Shown here: positions 1 to 7,910 of the stretch, piece after piece
Layout: each line of letters opens with the position of its first letter
How positions within the stretch are numbered: the stretch's first letter is position 1
From: G963674685 sp964591275
Lineage (GTDB): Bacteria > Lernaellota > Lernaellaia > JACKCT01
DNA length: 64,000 nt
Direction: 5' to 3'
Assembly (NCBI GenBank): GCA_964591275.1
Contig: CAZQAE010000018.1
Coordinates: 1-64,000 of the forward strand
The notes under the pieces: generated by a model
What the model saw: the letters and a program-made list of their open reading frames with translations, nothing else
Database searches by the model: none
What the model was told of the DNA's origin: nothing
Position numbers and translations under genes: made by a program

Positions 1-19
1 CCCCCCCCCCCCCCCCCCC
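1..19. other. poly-C run at the window edge
   Basis: Nineteen consecutive C residues precede a partial CRISPR spacer. A homopolymer of this kind at the end of a contig inside a repeat array is most simply an assembly or sequencing artefact (a poly-G read tail seen on the other strand). It marks the place where the CRISPR array is cut off. Confidence 0.6.
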
Positions 20-28
20 GACGCGCAT

Positions 29-2764
29 GTTGGGGTTTGCTCCCGGATTCGGATCGGTTACACTGCGAACTTGTCCATGCCACCCGCGACAATGGTTGGG
101 GTTTGCTCCCGGATTCGGATCGGTTACACTCAAGCCCTCGACGACGTCGGCGTCAGTTAGGTTGGGGTTTGCTCCCGGATTCGGATCGGTTACACTTGTG
201 CCGATTGTGTTCAAGTCATAAAGGCGGTTGGGGTTTGCTCCCGGATTCGGATCGGTTACACTGAAAAGCGAGTGGTCACAGGCATCGTGCTTGTTGGGGT
301 TTGCTCCCGGATTCGGATCGGTTACACTCCCGAAACAAGTTGTCGTGAGCTTTACGAGTTGGGGTTTGCTCCCGGATTCGGATCGGTTACACTAAAACGA
401 ATATGATGGTCGGCAATGTCTTGGTTGGGGTTTGCTCCCGGATTCGGATCGGTTACACTCTCACGTTGTTCCCATTGCCTCCTATGCCTGTTGGGGTTTG
501 CTCCCGGATTCGGATCGGTTACACTACGTCGTCCGCGTAACCCCTACGAGTACCGGTTGGGGTTTGCTCCCGGATTCGGATCGGTTACACTTGCGGAATC
601 CATGCGTACTGGCTTCTTGAGGTTGGGGTTTGCTCCCGGATTCGGATCGGTTACACTCATGATCGCGTCGCGTGTTAAGCACGGCGAGTTGGGGTTTGCT
701 CCCGGATTCGGATCGGTTACACTATAGCGCGTTGATCTCCTTGAGGTCGCGACGTTGGGGTTTGCTCCCGGATTCGGATCGGTTACACTCGTCGTTTGTT
801 TCTTGCGAGAGGCCGATCGGTTGGGGTTTGCTCCCGGATTCGGATCGGTTACACTCCCTGAAAACATGACCGCGACGCTATCGACGTTGGGGTTTGCTCC
901 CGGATTCGGATCGGTTACACTTCGATTGCTAATTGGACCGGCGAGCTTTCGGTTGGGGTTTGCTCCCGGATTCGGATCGGTTACACTCTGGTGAATTTCC
1001 CTTCACGGATTTTGTGAGTTGGGGTTTGCTCCCGGATTCGGATCGGTTACACTACCGCGTTGTCGGTCAGCGAATCGCCGCCGTTGGGGTTTGCTCCCGG
1101 ATTCGGATCGGTTACACTACGGGAATATCCCTGTCTCTTCCGTGGTGTGTTGGGGTTTGCTCCCGGATTCGGATCGGTTACACTTCCTTAGGCGGACTCC
1201 ACCCATAGACCGGAGTTGGGGTTTGCTCCCGGATTCGGATCGGTTACACTAATGCTCGAACACATAGCAGGCGGTGAAGAGTTGGGGTTTGCTCCCGGAT
1301 TCGGATCGGTTACACTTCTTCTCTACTTTTACTCCGTACTTATCCAGTTGGGGTTTGCTCCCGGATTCGGATCGGTTACACTAATGAAGACATCGCGTTG
1401 AATGCCTTCTCTGTTGGGGTTTGCTCCCGGATTCGGATCGGTTACACTCGGGCCTCTATGGCGTCCAGACAAGCAGAGGGTTGGGGTTTGCTCCCGGATT
1501 CGGATCGGTTACACTCTGGTCGCGCAATGCCTGTGCGCCGGCTAGTTGGGGTTTGCTCCCGGATTCGGATCGGTTACACTATGGAAAGCCGAAGACCTAC
1601 ACCTTTCATAGTTGGGGTTTGCTCCCGGATTCGGATCGGTTACACTTCTCCCGCAGCCCATTGTGAAATTCGTTAGGTTGGGGTTTGCTCCCGGATTCGG
1701 ATCGGTTACACTCGTAATATCCGCGCTTTCCACCGGCGTCGAGTTGGGGTTTGCTCCCGGATTCGGATCGGTTACACTTGAAAGCCCTTTCGACCCGTGC
1801 TTTTGTAGTTGGGGTTTGCTCCCGGATTCGGATCGGTTACACTTGGGACCATTCGCGGCGTTGTGAACGCTAGTTGGGGTTTGCTCCCGGATTCGGATCG
1901 GTTACACTTCAAGCAAACCGAACAGTCGATGCCCTATGTTGGGGTTTGCTCCCGGATTCGGATCGGTTACACTATGCGCGCACAAGCGAGAGTGCGAGCG
2001 CCCGTTGGGGTTTGCTCCCGGATTCGGATCGGTTACACTATTCGTCGGGCATAAGCCCGACCAGCGCGTGTTGGGGTTTGCTCCCGGATTCGGATCGGTT
2101 ACACTCTTAGGGCGTCGGCGGAGACTGCTGAATGGGTTGGGGTTTGCTCCCGGATTCGGATCGGTTACACTTTAGAAACGGTTGATGTCGTTGTCGCGCT
2201 TGTTGGGGTTTGCTCCCGGATTCGGATCGGTTACACTCCGACAGGTGATATGGGCGCTCCAGGCGCCGGTTGGGGTTTGCTCCCGGATTCGGATCGGTTA
2301 CACTATGGGGCCAGCGCACATTGTTCTTGATCAAGTTGGGGTTTGCTCCCGGATTCGGATCGGTTACACTCGGTCCCACCTGGCGGCGGCGCGTCTTGAA
2401 GTTGGGGTTTGCTCCCGGATTCGGATCGGTTACACTCCGTTTTGAATTGCCTTGTAGCAAGGCTCGTTGGGGTTTGCTCCCGGATTCGGATCGGTTACAC
2501 TCCATCGCCGTTATCTCAACGGCCTTGTCGGTTGGGGTTTGCTCCCGGATTCGGATCGGTTACACTCCGGATCGCTTTGGGTTGATCCCGATGTCGGTTG
2601 GGGTTTGCTCCCGGATTCGGATCGGTTACACTTTCCCGTCCGGAGCCTCGACAACCAGGCTTGTTGGGGTTTGCTCCCGGATTCGGATCGGTTACACTGT
2701 TTGGCAAAGCGGTATCGCTGATCTTGGCGTTGGGGTTTGCTCCCGGATTCGGATCGGTTACACT
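29..2764 (+). CRISPR. Type II-C CRISPR array, 42 repeats and 41 complete spacers (truncated at left edge)
   Basis: I count 42 copies of a 36-base repeat, starting at 29, 95, 161 and ending with the copy at 2729-2764. Every copy I read begins GTTGGGGTTTGCTCCC and ends GGATCGGTTACACT, with no visible variant. The 41 complete spacers are 29-31 bases, mostly 30, and I saw no duplicates. A partial spacer at 20-28 shows that the array continues left of the window. The plus strand is the crRNA strand: the repeat start GTTGGG pairs with CCCAAC of the tracrRNA anti-repeat at 7368-7403, placing the spacer 5' of the pairing segment as in type II crRNAs. The array therefore runs toward the 3' end of cas2 (convergent). 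The repeat's 3' end, GGTTACACT, resembles the repeat-borne minus-10 element described for Neisseria II-C arrays. Apparent reading frames across the array are repeat translations, not genes. Confidence 0.99.
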
Positions 2765-2805
2765 AGTTGGGAAGATTCTGGAGCAAAATCAGTGAGATGA
2801 CGCCT

Positions 2806-2846
2806 GAATGGCTTTCAAAAAAACGAAAGCTGTTCGGGCGGTTTTT
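2806..2846 (+). terminator. Hairpin plus T-run facing the CRISPR array
   Basis: GAATGGCTTTC at 2806-2816 and GAAAGCTGTTC at 2825-2835 can form an 11-pair stem (two wobble pairs) with an A-rich loop. Five T residues follow at 2842-2846 after a short GC spacer. It lies directly downstream of the last repeat and overlaps the 3' end of cas2 on the other strand. It could end transcripts of the array; the spacing to the T-run is not ideal. Confidence 0.35.
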
Positions 2847-3144
2847 CTGTCGGGACACGTTTTTTCCCCCAGAAGATGGTCATGCGACCGTATTGCTTAT
2901 CCGTAATGGTCATAATCCGCACCTGCCCGTCCGGCGGTAAGTGCGCGCGGATTCGATTGTTGTGAACCCCGGCGCTTTCCTCGCTGGCGCAGGGGCGAGC
3001 GTAGATGGAATATTGCATCATGGTGAATCCGTCTTTGAGAAGGGCTTTGCGAAAGATTGTGTAATCCCTTCTCGCCTTTTTCGTGTCAGTCGGCAGATCG
3101 AACATGACGATGACCCACATGGCTCTGTACCCGCTGATGATCAT
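2815..3144 (-). CDS. cas2: CRISPR-associated endoribonuclease/integration subunit Cas2 (type II-C)
   Basis: Cas2 is the dimeric partner of Cas1 in the spacer-integration complex. The 109-residue product has the typical ferredoxin-like core: the first beta strand MWVIVMFDLPTDTKKAR carries the conserved Asp, followed by a segment rich in Arg/Lys, then FTMMQYSIYARPC and the late strand RIMTITDKQYG ending in a tail EKPPEQLSFF. I chose the ATG at 3144 because it overlaps the cas1 stop as ATGA, which suggests translational coupling, and because the residues SGYRAMW before the first strand are familiar from II-C Cas2 proteins. A longer reading from 3186 would overlap cas1 by 46 bases; a start at 3120 is also possible. 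It is last in the cas9-cas1-cas2 operon and converges with the array. Confidence 0.95.
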   Translation of the reverse strand: MIISGYRAMWVIVMFDLPTDTKKARRDYTIFRKALLKDGFTMMQYSIYARPCASEESAGVHNNRIRAHLPPDGQVRIMTITDKQYGRMTIFWGKKRVPTEKPPEQLSFF

Positions 3145-4025
3145 AGCGTCGGCAAATGCAGCTTGCCGTTTTTGTCCGCGTAGCAATTGGCCAAAGATGA
3201 GGCGCTTTTTTGCATGGCCACCATGAGCGGCGCCTTGTCTTTGCCAAGCTTTATCGTGTCGGCGAGAATTTTTAAAAGACTCGCCTTCGCATTTTTATCA
3301 AGCTTCTCCACATTCGCCCGGTGCAATTCCAAAACCCGCCGGTCCACAAAGGGCCTGTAGGGTTCAAGAATATCGTCCGCCAGGCAAAAGGGATTTTCCC
3401 TGTTGCTGTGGTGCAGGCCCAAGGCCGGGTGCAGGCCCGCGCCGCACAACGCGCGCGCCGCCGTCGCGCGCAAAATCATATAACCGTAATTGAGAAGGTT
3501 GTTCGGCGCTTCGCCGTAGCGGTCGCGGCGAAAATCCGAATCATCGAAAAGCGCCCGCCAGTACAGACGGGAGGCCACGGCTTCGCGGTTGTCGGAATCG
3601 CCGCTTTTGACCTGGCCGGTGAGCGCGTTTATTTTCTTCCGTGCCCGGCTGTTTTTAGGCAGCAGCGCGGCCTGATTGGCGATTTTGACTTTAATGATCT
3701 GTCGCCACAATTGTTTTTTCAATGGCTTTTTTGTTTCGACCTGCGCGCGCAGTCGCTGCGTATGCAGCGTGTTGCCCGCCAGCGGCAGCATCAGTCCGAC
3801 GGGCAAGTGATTGCGTGCGCATACTAATACTGCCGCGCCATTTTCGGCGCACGCGGCCAGGGCGGACTGCGTGATAAGGATTTGCGGCGACTCCAAAATA
3901 AGAAGGCCGAGGTCTTCCAGCGGCACGCGGGCCGTCTCCCGATCGCTTTGCGAAACGACGAGGCTTTGCAACTCCGTCCTGATCGTCGCGCCTTCGCTCT
4001 CAATGAGGATCGTGCGCTTAATCAT
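3141..4025 (-). CDS. cas1: CRISPR-associated endonuclease Cas1 (type II-C)
   Basis: Cas1 is the integrase that joins new spacers to the array. The 294-residue protein has the usual two-part layout: a beta-rich N-terminal domain (starting MIKRTILIESEGATIR) and a helical catalytic domain. The metal-binding residues are visible: Glu148 in NREAVASRLYW, His205 in GLHHSNRENPF, and the acidic pair around Asp218/Glu221 in LADDILEPYRP. Length matches type II Cas1. The start codon at 4025 overlaps the end of cas9 by eight bases and the stop overlaps the cas2 start by four, so the three genes form one tightly coupled operon. No cas4 or csn2 lies nearby, which fits subtype II-C. Confidence 0.97.
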   Translation of the reverse strand: MIKRTILIESEGATIRTELQSLVVSQSDRETARVPLEDLGLLILESPQILITQSALAACAENGAAVLVCARNHLPVGLMLPLAGNTLHTQRLRAQVETKKPLKKQLWRQIIKVKIANQAALLPKNSRARKKINALTGQVKSGDSDNREAVASRLYWRALFDDSDFRRDRYGEAPNNLLNYGYMILRATAARALCGAGLHPALGLHHSNRENPFCLADDILEPYRPFVDRRVLELHRANVEKLDKNAKASLLKILADTIKLGKDKAPLMVAMQKSASSLANCYADKNGKLHLPTL

Positions 4026-7000
4026 TGGCTTTAGTCAATTTGCCGACGGGGCTGATGGATATTTTAATAGGATGATGTTTTGCCCACGCTCTGACTGATT
4101 GAACTCTGGCAAATGGCTCTTTGTTTCCTTCTGATGCCGGTCTTGCATCATTGTGAGACCGGAAGAGCAAGTCCATTTGGGAGCTAAACTCGTACACTCC
4201 AGACAGTTTCTGCATGTAGCAGAAACTATAGGAGTCATTGTTTTTTAAAAGGATGGATTCGCCTCTCGACAAGGACATAATGAAGCGCGCGCTATCGCCG
4301 TGATCCCGCCTGACCATGCTCTTCCCGTCTGTCCTTGCCCGTTTCGCCGCTTCCAGCACCGGCACCACCGAGGCGCGCAATTCCTTTTTTCCGTTCTCTT
4401 TTGTGAACTCGACGATTTCTACGTGATGGTTGTTGCCTAAAATGGCGGCGCGCTGCGTTTTTCCGTCCTCGCCCTTTATTTCAAAAGGATTGGAAAGAGT
4501 TTTGAGCAGGCGAACTTTTTTGATGGGAACTCCTTCCGGAAGATGCGGTTCTTTTCGTCTTTTCTTTTCTGAAATCGGCAGGAGAGGATAGCCGTTATTG
4601 AAGACCGCCTTGGGGGGTGTTTTCAATCTGTTCCTTTCGGGATCAAATCCGTTTTCGATAAAGTGATTGCGAACGATGTCCCGGATTTTTGGATCGCGAA
4701 TTTTTTCCACTGATGCGCCGGTAAGCCTTTCGACCGGCATTCGATAAACGAATTTTCCCTTTTCATTGGTCGGACCGTAGTTTGTTTCCTCATGAAAGCC
4801 GCCCAGAATTTTTCTGTTGACCCGGTGTGAAATGAGGACGCCATGCGTTTTGATTTCCTGGCCGTCAATGTCCCAGATTTTCTCCCGTTCTTTGAGGACA
4901 TATTGCACGTCCTCGCGGAAACGCGCCCAGGGATCAGGCAAAGGAGGACCGACGCGTTCACCCTCGCGCCGCATGGATCGGGCCAGAGCCTGCAAGTGCT
5001 TTCGGTTGGTGCATGCGACAACTGCGGCGTCGATGGCGTGATGCCGGTGATCCGCCCGGTTCTTTTTGCCGTCGGCGCTTAAAACCTTGTTGAGACCCCA
5101 TTCATGGCGCAGTTTCGCCGTGACCTGCCCGACGACGGTGAAAACCGCCTTTTGCCCGACGCGCATATCCGGCGGGTACAGAAGGGTGAGGAATTTCGCC
5201 GCCAGTTTGCTGACGTACTTTGTATCGTTTAGCTGCCGCTCGATGCATTTACCGGTGTCGATTTCCTTGCGGCTGAACCGGTTCTTTTTCGGGTAGGGCA
5301 TTTTTGGCATGTTTTTAAGATGCACCATCATGGCGTCAAATTCATGATTGTCCGGCCCGCCTTTCCACTCATAAGGCGTGTTGTTTCCTTTATCGCGGTT
5401 GGCGCTTGTCAGGCACAGAACCTTGTTCATGTAGGAATCGTCCAGGGTTCTTGAGATGGGAAGGATATGGTCGATTTCCACCTGGTCATGCGAGGAAAGC
5501 AGCATTTCTTGCGTGATGGATTTTCCGGTATAGGCGCATTTGTACTCCTGTTCCTTCCAGAGCTTGTATTTGATGAGGTCGTTTCGTTTGGGATTGTAAA
5601 AATCGTGATCCTCAAACCATTTTCTGGCATCGTCGTTTCGGGCTTCATTTTCGCGATTCTTTTTTGTCATCTCCTCACGCCGCTTGCCTGGATTTTTCAT
5701 TTCCCGCGCTAGTTCCACGTGTATGCGCGCGGGCTTTCCATATTCGCGGATGAGCGCGTTGACGACCTTTCTTGTCTCGCTCAAGGTTCGCTGCACGATG
5801 GGGTTTCGTATTTCTTCCTGATCCGGCATCGGAAGATATTCCTGCTCTTCGTCGGATTCTTTTCTTATAAGTTTGCCGTCCTGCAGCGCCTGATCCACCG
5901 CGCCGATTTGATCGCCATTTGGACTGCCAAATTCTGGCATTCCCATTTCCATGTACGGAACAATAATATCCAGCGCTTTTTCTGAATATGACAGGTGCCC
6001 TTCGGGCGGCTCGAATGCGAGCAGATCTTCGAGGGATTTTTCATCCAGCCCCCATTTTTTCGCCTTTGCGCGGAAGATGTCTTCGTCTTCCTCTTCAACA
6101 AGAGCGTGTCGAATTTCGGTTTTTATGTCTTCATCCAACGCATTCCACTGCTTTTCCTTGAAGGCTTTAATCAGCACATATTCAATGGCGTTGCCTTTGA
6201 GTTTTTTGCGCTTGCCCTGTTCGAGGTTGAAAACATAATCCTCGCCCCATCCAAAGAGTTTTCGCATTTGGTCAAAGGTCAATTCTTTTTTTCTTGAAAG
6301 CTCATGCAGGATGATCTCGCGTTGATCCGGCGTCAGCGGATCGAAACGATGGTTTTCATCGGCCACTTTCAGGTTGTTGACTTCTTTAAGAAGGCGAAAG
6401 CGCTGCGCAACCCATTTTCCGATGGAGCATCGTTTCTCTCCGGGGATCAGCGGGCATTCGCCAAGCTGCGGCGCACGATGGGCGTTGGCGCGGGAGGGAA
6501 GCGTTGCCCGGCGCTCCTCGGTCAATTCATAAGTGCGTTGAAAGAAAATGGCTTCATGGACGCTTTCTTTCAGTTCAGGCGAATACAAATCGGGTTTGAT
6601 CTCAGCCTGTTTTTTCCAGATGAGTTCAAATTCCTCTTCATACATATCGCGGCCCGTGTATTGGTTTCGCAATCGTTCCATGCCGAATGCAAGCTTATCG
6701 ACGGGAAAATCAGGATCGGGAAGTGTTTGCAAATGAAGGTATTCGCCCAGCGTCCTGGCCTCGCACGACGCCATTTTTCTACGCAGTTCTCCGATGCTGG
6801 ATTTGACCTTGCCGTCTTCTTTGGCCTGCCCGGATTTTCTATTGGACTTGAAGCCACGCCGCTGTGCTATTTGATAAAGCGCTCTCCCGAATTTCGACGG
6901 TTGTAGCTCTTCGTCCAGAGCGCGGGCGCGCAGTTCGTAGGGATCGGATTGCGCAATCTTACCGCTGTCATCCCACATGCCGTTCCTGATAAAGATGTTT

Positions 7001-7242
7001 TGGAGTTTTTGTTTTCTGCGTCTTCTCCGGGATTTGACGCGCCGGGCTGATCGATGTGCGCGCCTTTCAATACTTCTGGATGTTACACCGCCGGTTTTAT
7101 CATCGATTTCCGAGCCCGGAGGAAAAATGCGTGCGCCGGCGTCGATGAGACTGCGTGGATTGTTGTCATCATCTACACCGACAATCGCCCAACCTACGGA
7201 GGTTTCGCCAAGGTCCAAACCAAGGATGTACTTTTTTTGCAT
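4018..7242 (-). CDS. cas9: Type II-C CRISPR effector nuclease Cas9
   Basis: Cas9 is the RNA-guided double-strand DNA nuclease of this locus. At 1074 residues it is a compact Cas9, close to the Neisseria meningitidis length. All nuclease residues are present: RuvC-I in ILGLDLGETSVGWAI (Asp10), an Arg-rich bridge helix around residues 57-78 (RSIERRAHRSARRVKSRRRR), RuvC-II IHVELAREMK (Glu510), HNH motif EIDHILPISRTLDD (Asp591, His592) with Asn615 in LTSANRDKGN, and RuvC-III DHRHHAIDAAVVA (His735, Asp738). The C-terminal part carries the PAM-interacting region, whose specificity cannot be read by eye. The start at 7242 has a good ribosome site, AGGAG, seven bases upstream. A 13-base palindrome at 7273-7285 lies in its leader and the divergent tracrRNA gene begins about 125 bases upstream. 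Confidence 0.99.
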   Translation of the reverse strand: MQKKYILGLDLGETSVGWAIVGVDDDNNPRSLIDAGARIFPPGSEIDDKTGGVTSRSIERRAHRSARRVKSRRRRRKQKLQNIFIRNGMWDDSGKIAQSDPYELRARALDEELQPSKFGRALYQIAQRRGFKSNRKSGQAKEDGKVKSSIGELRRKMASCEARTLGEYLHLQTLPDPDFPVDKLAFGMERLRNQYTGRDMYEEEFELIWKKQAEIKPDLYSPELKESVHEAIFFQRTYELTEERRATLPSRANAHRAPQLGECPLIPGEKRCSIGKWVAQRFRLLKEVNNLKVADENHRFDPLTPDQREIILHELSRKKELTFDQMRKLFGWGEDYVFNLEQGKRKKLKGNAIEYVLIKAFKEKQWNALDEDIKTEIRHALVEEEDEDIFRAKAKKWGLDEKSLEDLLAFEPPEGHLSYSEKALDIIVPYMEMGMPEFGSPNGDQIGAVDQALQDGKLIRKESDEEQEYLPMPDQEEIRNPIVQRTLSETRKVVNALIREYGKPARIHVELAREMKNPGKRREEMTKKNRENEARNDDARKWFEDHDFYNPKRNDLIKYKLWKEQEYKCAYTGKSITQEMLLSSHDQVEIDHILPISRTLDDSYMNKVLCLTSANRDKGNNTPYEWKGGPDNHEFDAMMVHLKNMPKMPYPKKNRFSRKEIDTGKCIERQLNDTKYVSKLAAKFLTLLYPPDMRVGQKAVFTVVGQVTAKLRHEWGLNKVLSADGKKNRADHRHHAIDAAVVACTNRKHLQALARSMRREGERVGPPLPDPWARFREDVQYVLKEREKIWDIDGQEIKTHGVLISHRVNRKILGGFHEETNYGPTNEKGKFVYRMPVERLTGASVEKIRDPKIRDIVRNHFIENGFDPERNRLKTPPKAVFNNGYPLLPISEKKRRKEPHLPEGVPIKKVRLLKTLSNPFEIKGEDGKTQRAAILGNNHHVEIVEFTKENGKKELRASVVPVLEAAKRARTDGKSMVRRDHGDSARFIMSLSRGESILLKNNDSYSFCYMQKLSGVYEFSSQMDLLFRSHNDARPASEGNKEPFARVQSVRAWAKHHPIKISISPVGKLTKAND

Positions 7243-7272
7243 TAGCGTCTCCTGGATGCGGAAAAACAGATC

Positions 7273-7285
7273 GCAAATTATTTGC
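7273..7285. promoter_or_regulatory. Palindrome in the cas9 leader, possible operator
   Basis: GCAAATTATTTGC is a perfect palindrome of six-base arms around one base. It lies 31 bases upstream of the cas9 start, between the gene and an AT-rich stretch containing TATATA (minus-strand) that may be the cas9 minus-10. A binding site for a dimeric regulator is an inference only. Confidence 0.3.
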
Positions 7286-7331
7286 CCGGCAGGGTATATA
7301 ATCTTCTTTTTAATTTAGCATATATTTTGTG

Positions 7332-7360
7332 TTGACGAAAGGCTCATACATTGATATGCA
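7332..7360 (+). promoter_or_regulatory. Promoter of the tracrRNA gene
   Basis: TTGACG at 7332-7337 and TATGCA at 7355-7360 are separated by 17 bases, a good sigma-70-like arrangement. The predicted transcription start is near 7367, exactly at the first base of the anti-repeat, so the RNA would have almost no extra 5' sequence. Confidence 0.65.
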
Positions 7361-7366
7361 TTTTAT

Positions 7367-7476
7367 TGTGTAATCGATCCGAGTTTGGGCGACTTATCCC
7401 AACAAGTCCCTTACCGGACGAAGGCTCTGCCCCGCCGAAAGGCGGGGTAACCGTTTTAAAGACCTAAAGATTTTTT
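7367..7476 (+). ncRNA. tracrRNA: tracrRNA of the type II-C locus
   Basis: The segment 7368-7403 is an anti-repeat. It matches the reverse complement of the CRISPR repeat at both ends: GTGTAATCGATCCGA (one mismatch in the first 13 bases, TGTAAC in the repeat complement) and the terminal CCCAAC, with an internal unpaired part as usual for type II duplexes. After AAG comes a small hairpin, GTCC-CTTACC-GGAC (7406-7419), then GGCTCTG followed by CCCCGCC-GAAA-GGCGGGG (7430-7447) and TAACCGTTTT. This order, and the string GCTCTGCCCC before a GC stem, closely resembles the 3' half of the Neisseria tracrRNA. Pairing with this RNA fixes the plus strand as the crRNA strand. The gene is divergent from cas9. 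The 3' end is either the T4 run at 7454-7457 or the T6 run at 7471-7476. Confidence 0.9.
7430..7457 (+). terminator. GC hairpin and T-run ending the tracrRNA
   Basis: CCCCGCC and GGCGGGG form a seven-pair stem closed by a GAAA tetraloop, followed within seven bases by TTTT. In related II-C systems this hairpin is both part of the Cas9-bound RNA and the transcription terminator. Confidence 0.6.
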
Positions 7477-7581
7477 GGTGAAGGCGAAACGCAGCCGAAA
7501 AAGACACCTGAGTTTCTGACTCCGCGACGAACCTATCGCCCATTTCATGGGCTTCGTATGAGATGTTGATTGATCCCAATC

Positions 7582-7629
7582 CCTGGGGCTAACGCCCCAG
7601 GCTACAAACTGACGCCCCGATGCGGGGCT
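7582..7629. repeat. Double hairpin intergenic element (CCTGGGGC type)
   Basis: CCTGGGGC-TAAC-GCCCCAGG (7582-7601) is a perfect eight-pair hairpin, followed by CTACAAACTG and a second hairpin with GCCCC and GGGGC arms. The same module, with the same flanks, occurs at 22814-22860, but there the first stem reads CCTGGCGC/GCGCCAGG: both arms have changed so that pairing is kept. Confidence 0.7.
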
Positions 7630-7632
7630 GGC

Positions 7633-7653
7633 ATGAAGTATGAAGTATGAAGT
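7633..7653. repeat. Heptamer microsatellite ATGAAGT x3
   Basis: Three tandem copies of ATGAAGT. The reverse-complement unit ACTTCAT/ACCTCAT recurs five times at 19802-19836 and 49416-49450. Confidence 0.8.
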
Positions 7654-7751
7654 ACGGATGAAGAGTTGTCGACATCGTGCTTTCGCTTATTCATCGCTTC
7701 GCATTCGGCATTCGAAATTCCGCATTGCGTTCATTCCGCAACATTACAGTC

Positions 7752-7767
7752 GCGACAAGAATGTCGC
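7752..7767. repeat. Intergenic hairpin GCGACA/TGTCGC
   Basis: GCGACAAGAATGTCGC is a perfect six-pair hairpin with an AGAA loop. The identical hairpin occurs at 19748, 30441 and 34323 and in reverse orientation at 63646; 19668 has the same stem with a slightly different loop. Here it is followed by TCCACCATTCACAGG, also found after the variant copy at 7843. Confidence 0.8.
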
Positions 7768-7842
7768 TCCACCATTCACAGGCGGAGGCACCTGCGCCGC
7801 ATTCGAAATTCCGCATTGTTTTCATTCCGCAACATCACAGTC

Positions 7843-7858
7843 GAGGCAAGAATGCCTC
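7843..7858. repeat. Intergenic hairpin GAGGCA/TGCCTC (covarying variant)
   Basis: GAGGCAAGAATGCCTC has the same AGAA loop and the same right flank as the copy at 7752, but two positions in the left arm differ and both partner positions in the right arm have changed to match, so all six pairs are kept. Confidence 0.75.
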
Positions 7859-7910
7859 TCCACCATTCACAGGTGGGGGCGCCTGCGCCACATTCCGCGT
7901 TTAGTCAGCA

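Larger units (their letters stand above)
7477..7910. other. Intergenic repeat-rich stretch, no gene seen
   Basis: No convincing coding sequence. The stretch holds several short hairpins and a heptamer microsatellite, listed separately, joined by AT-poor filler with recurring phrases such as ATTCGAAATTCCGCATTG and CCACCATTCACAGG, each present twice. Confidence 0.6.

Noticed and set aside
27..2800. Many overlapping open frames repeating LGFAPGFGSVTL, LLPDSDRLH or SVTDPNPGANPN across the first 2.8 kb
   Set aside because: They are six-frame translations of the CRISPR repeat, which has no stop codon in several frames. No ribosome sites and spacers are non-coding.
2815..7242. Possible type II-A or II-B assignment
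   Set aside because: No csn2 or cas4 beside cas1-cas2, and Cas9 is short (1074 residues) as in II-C.
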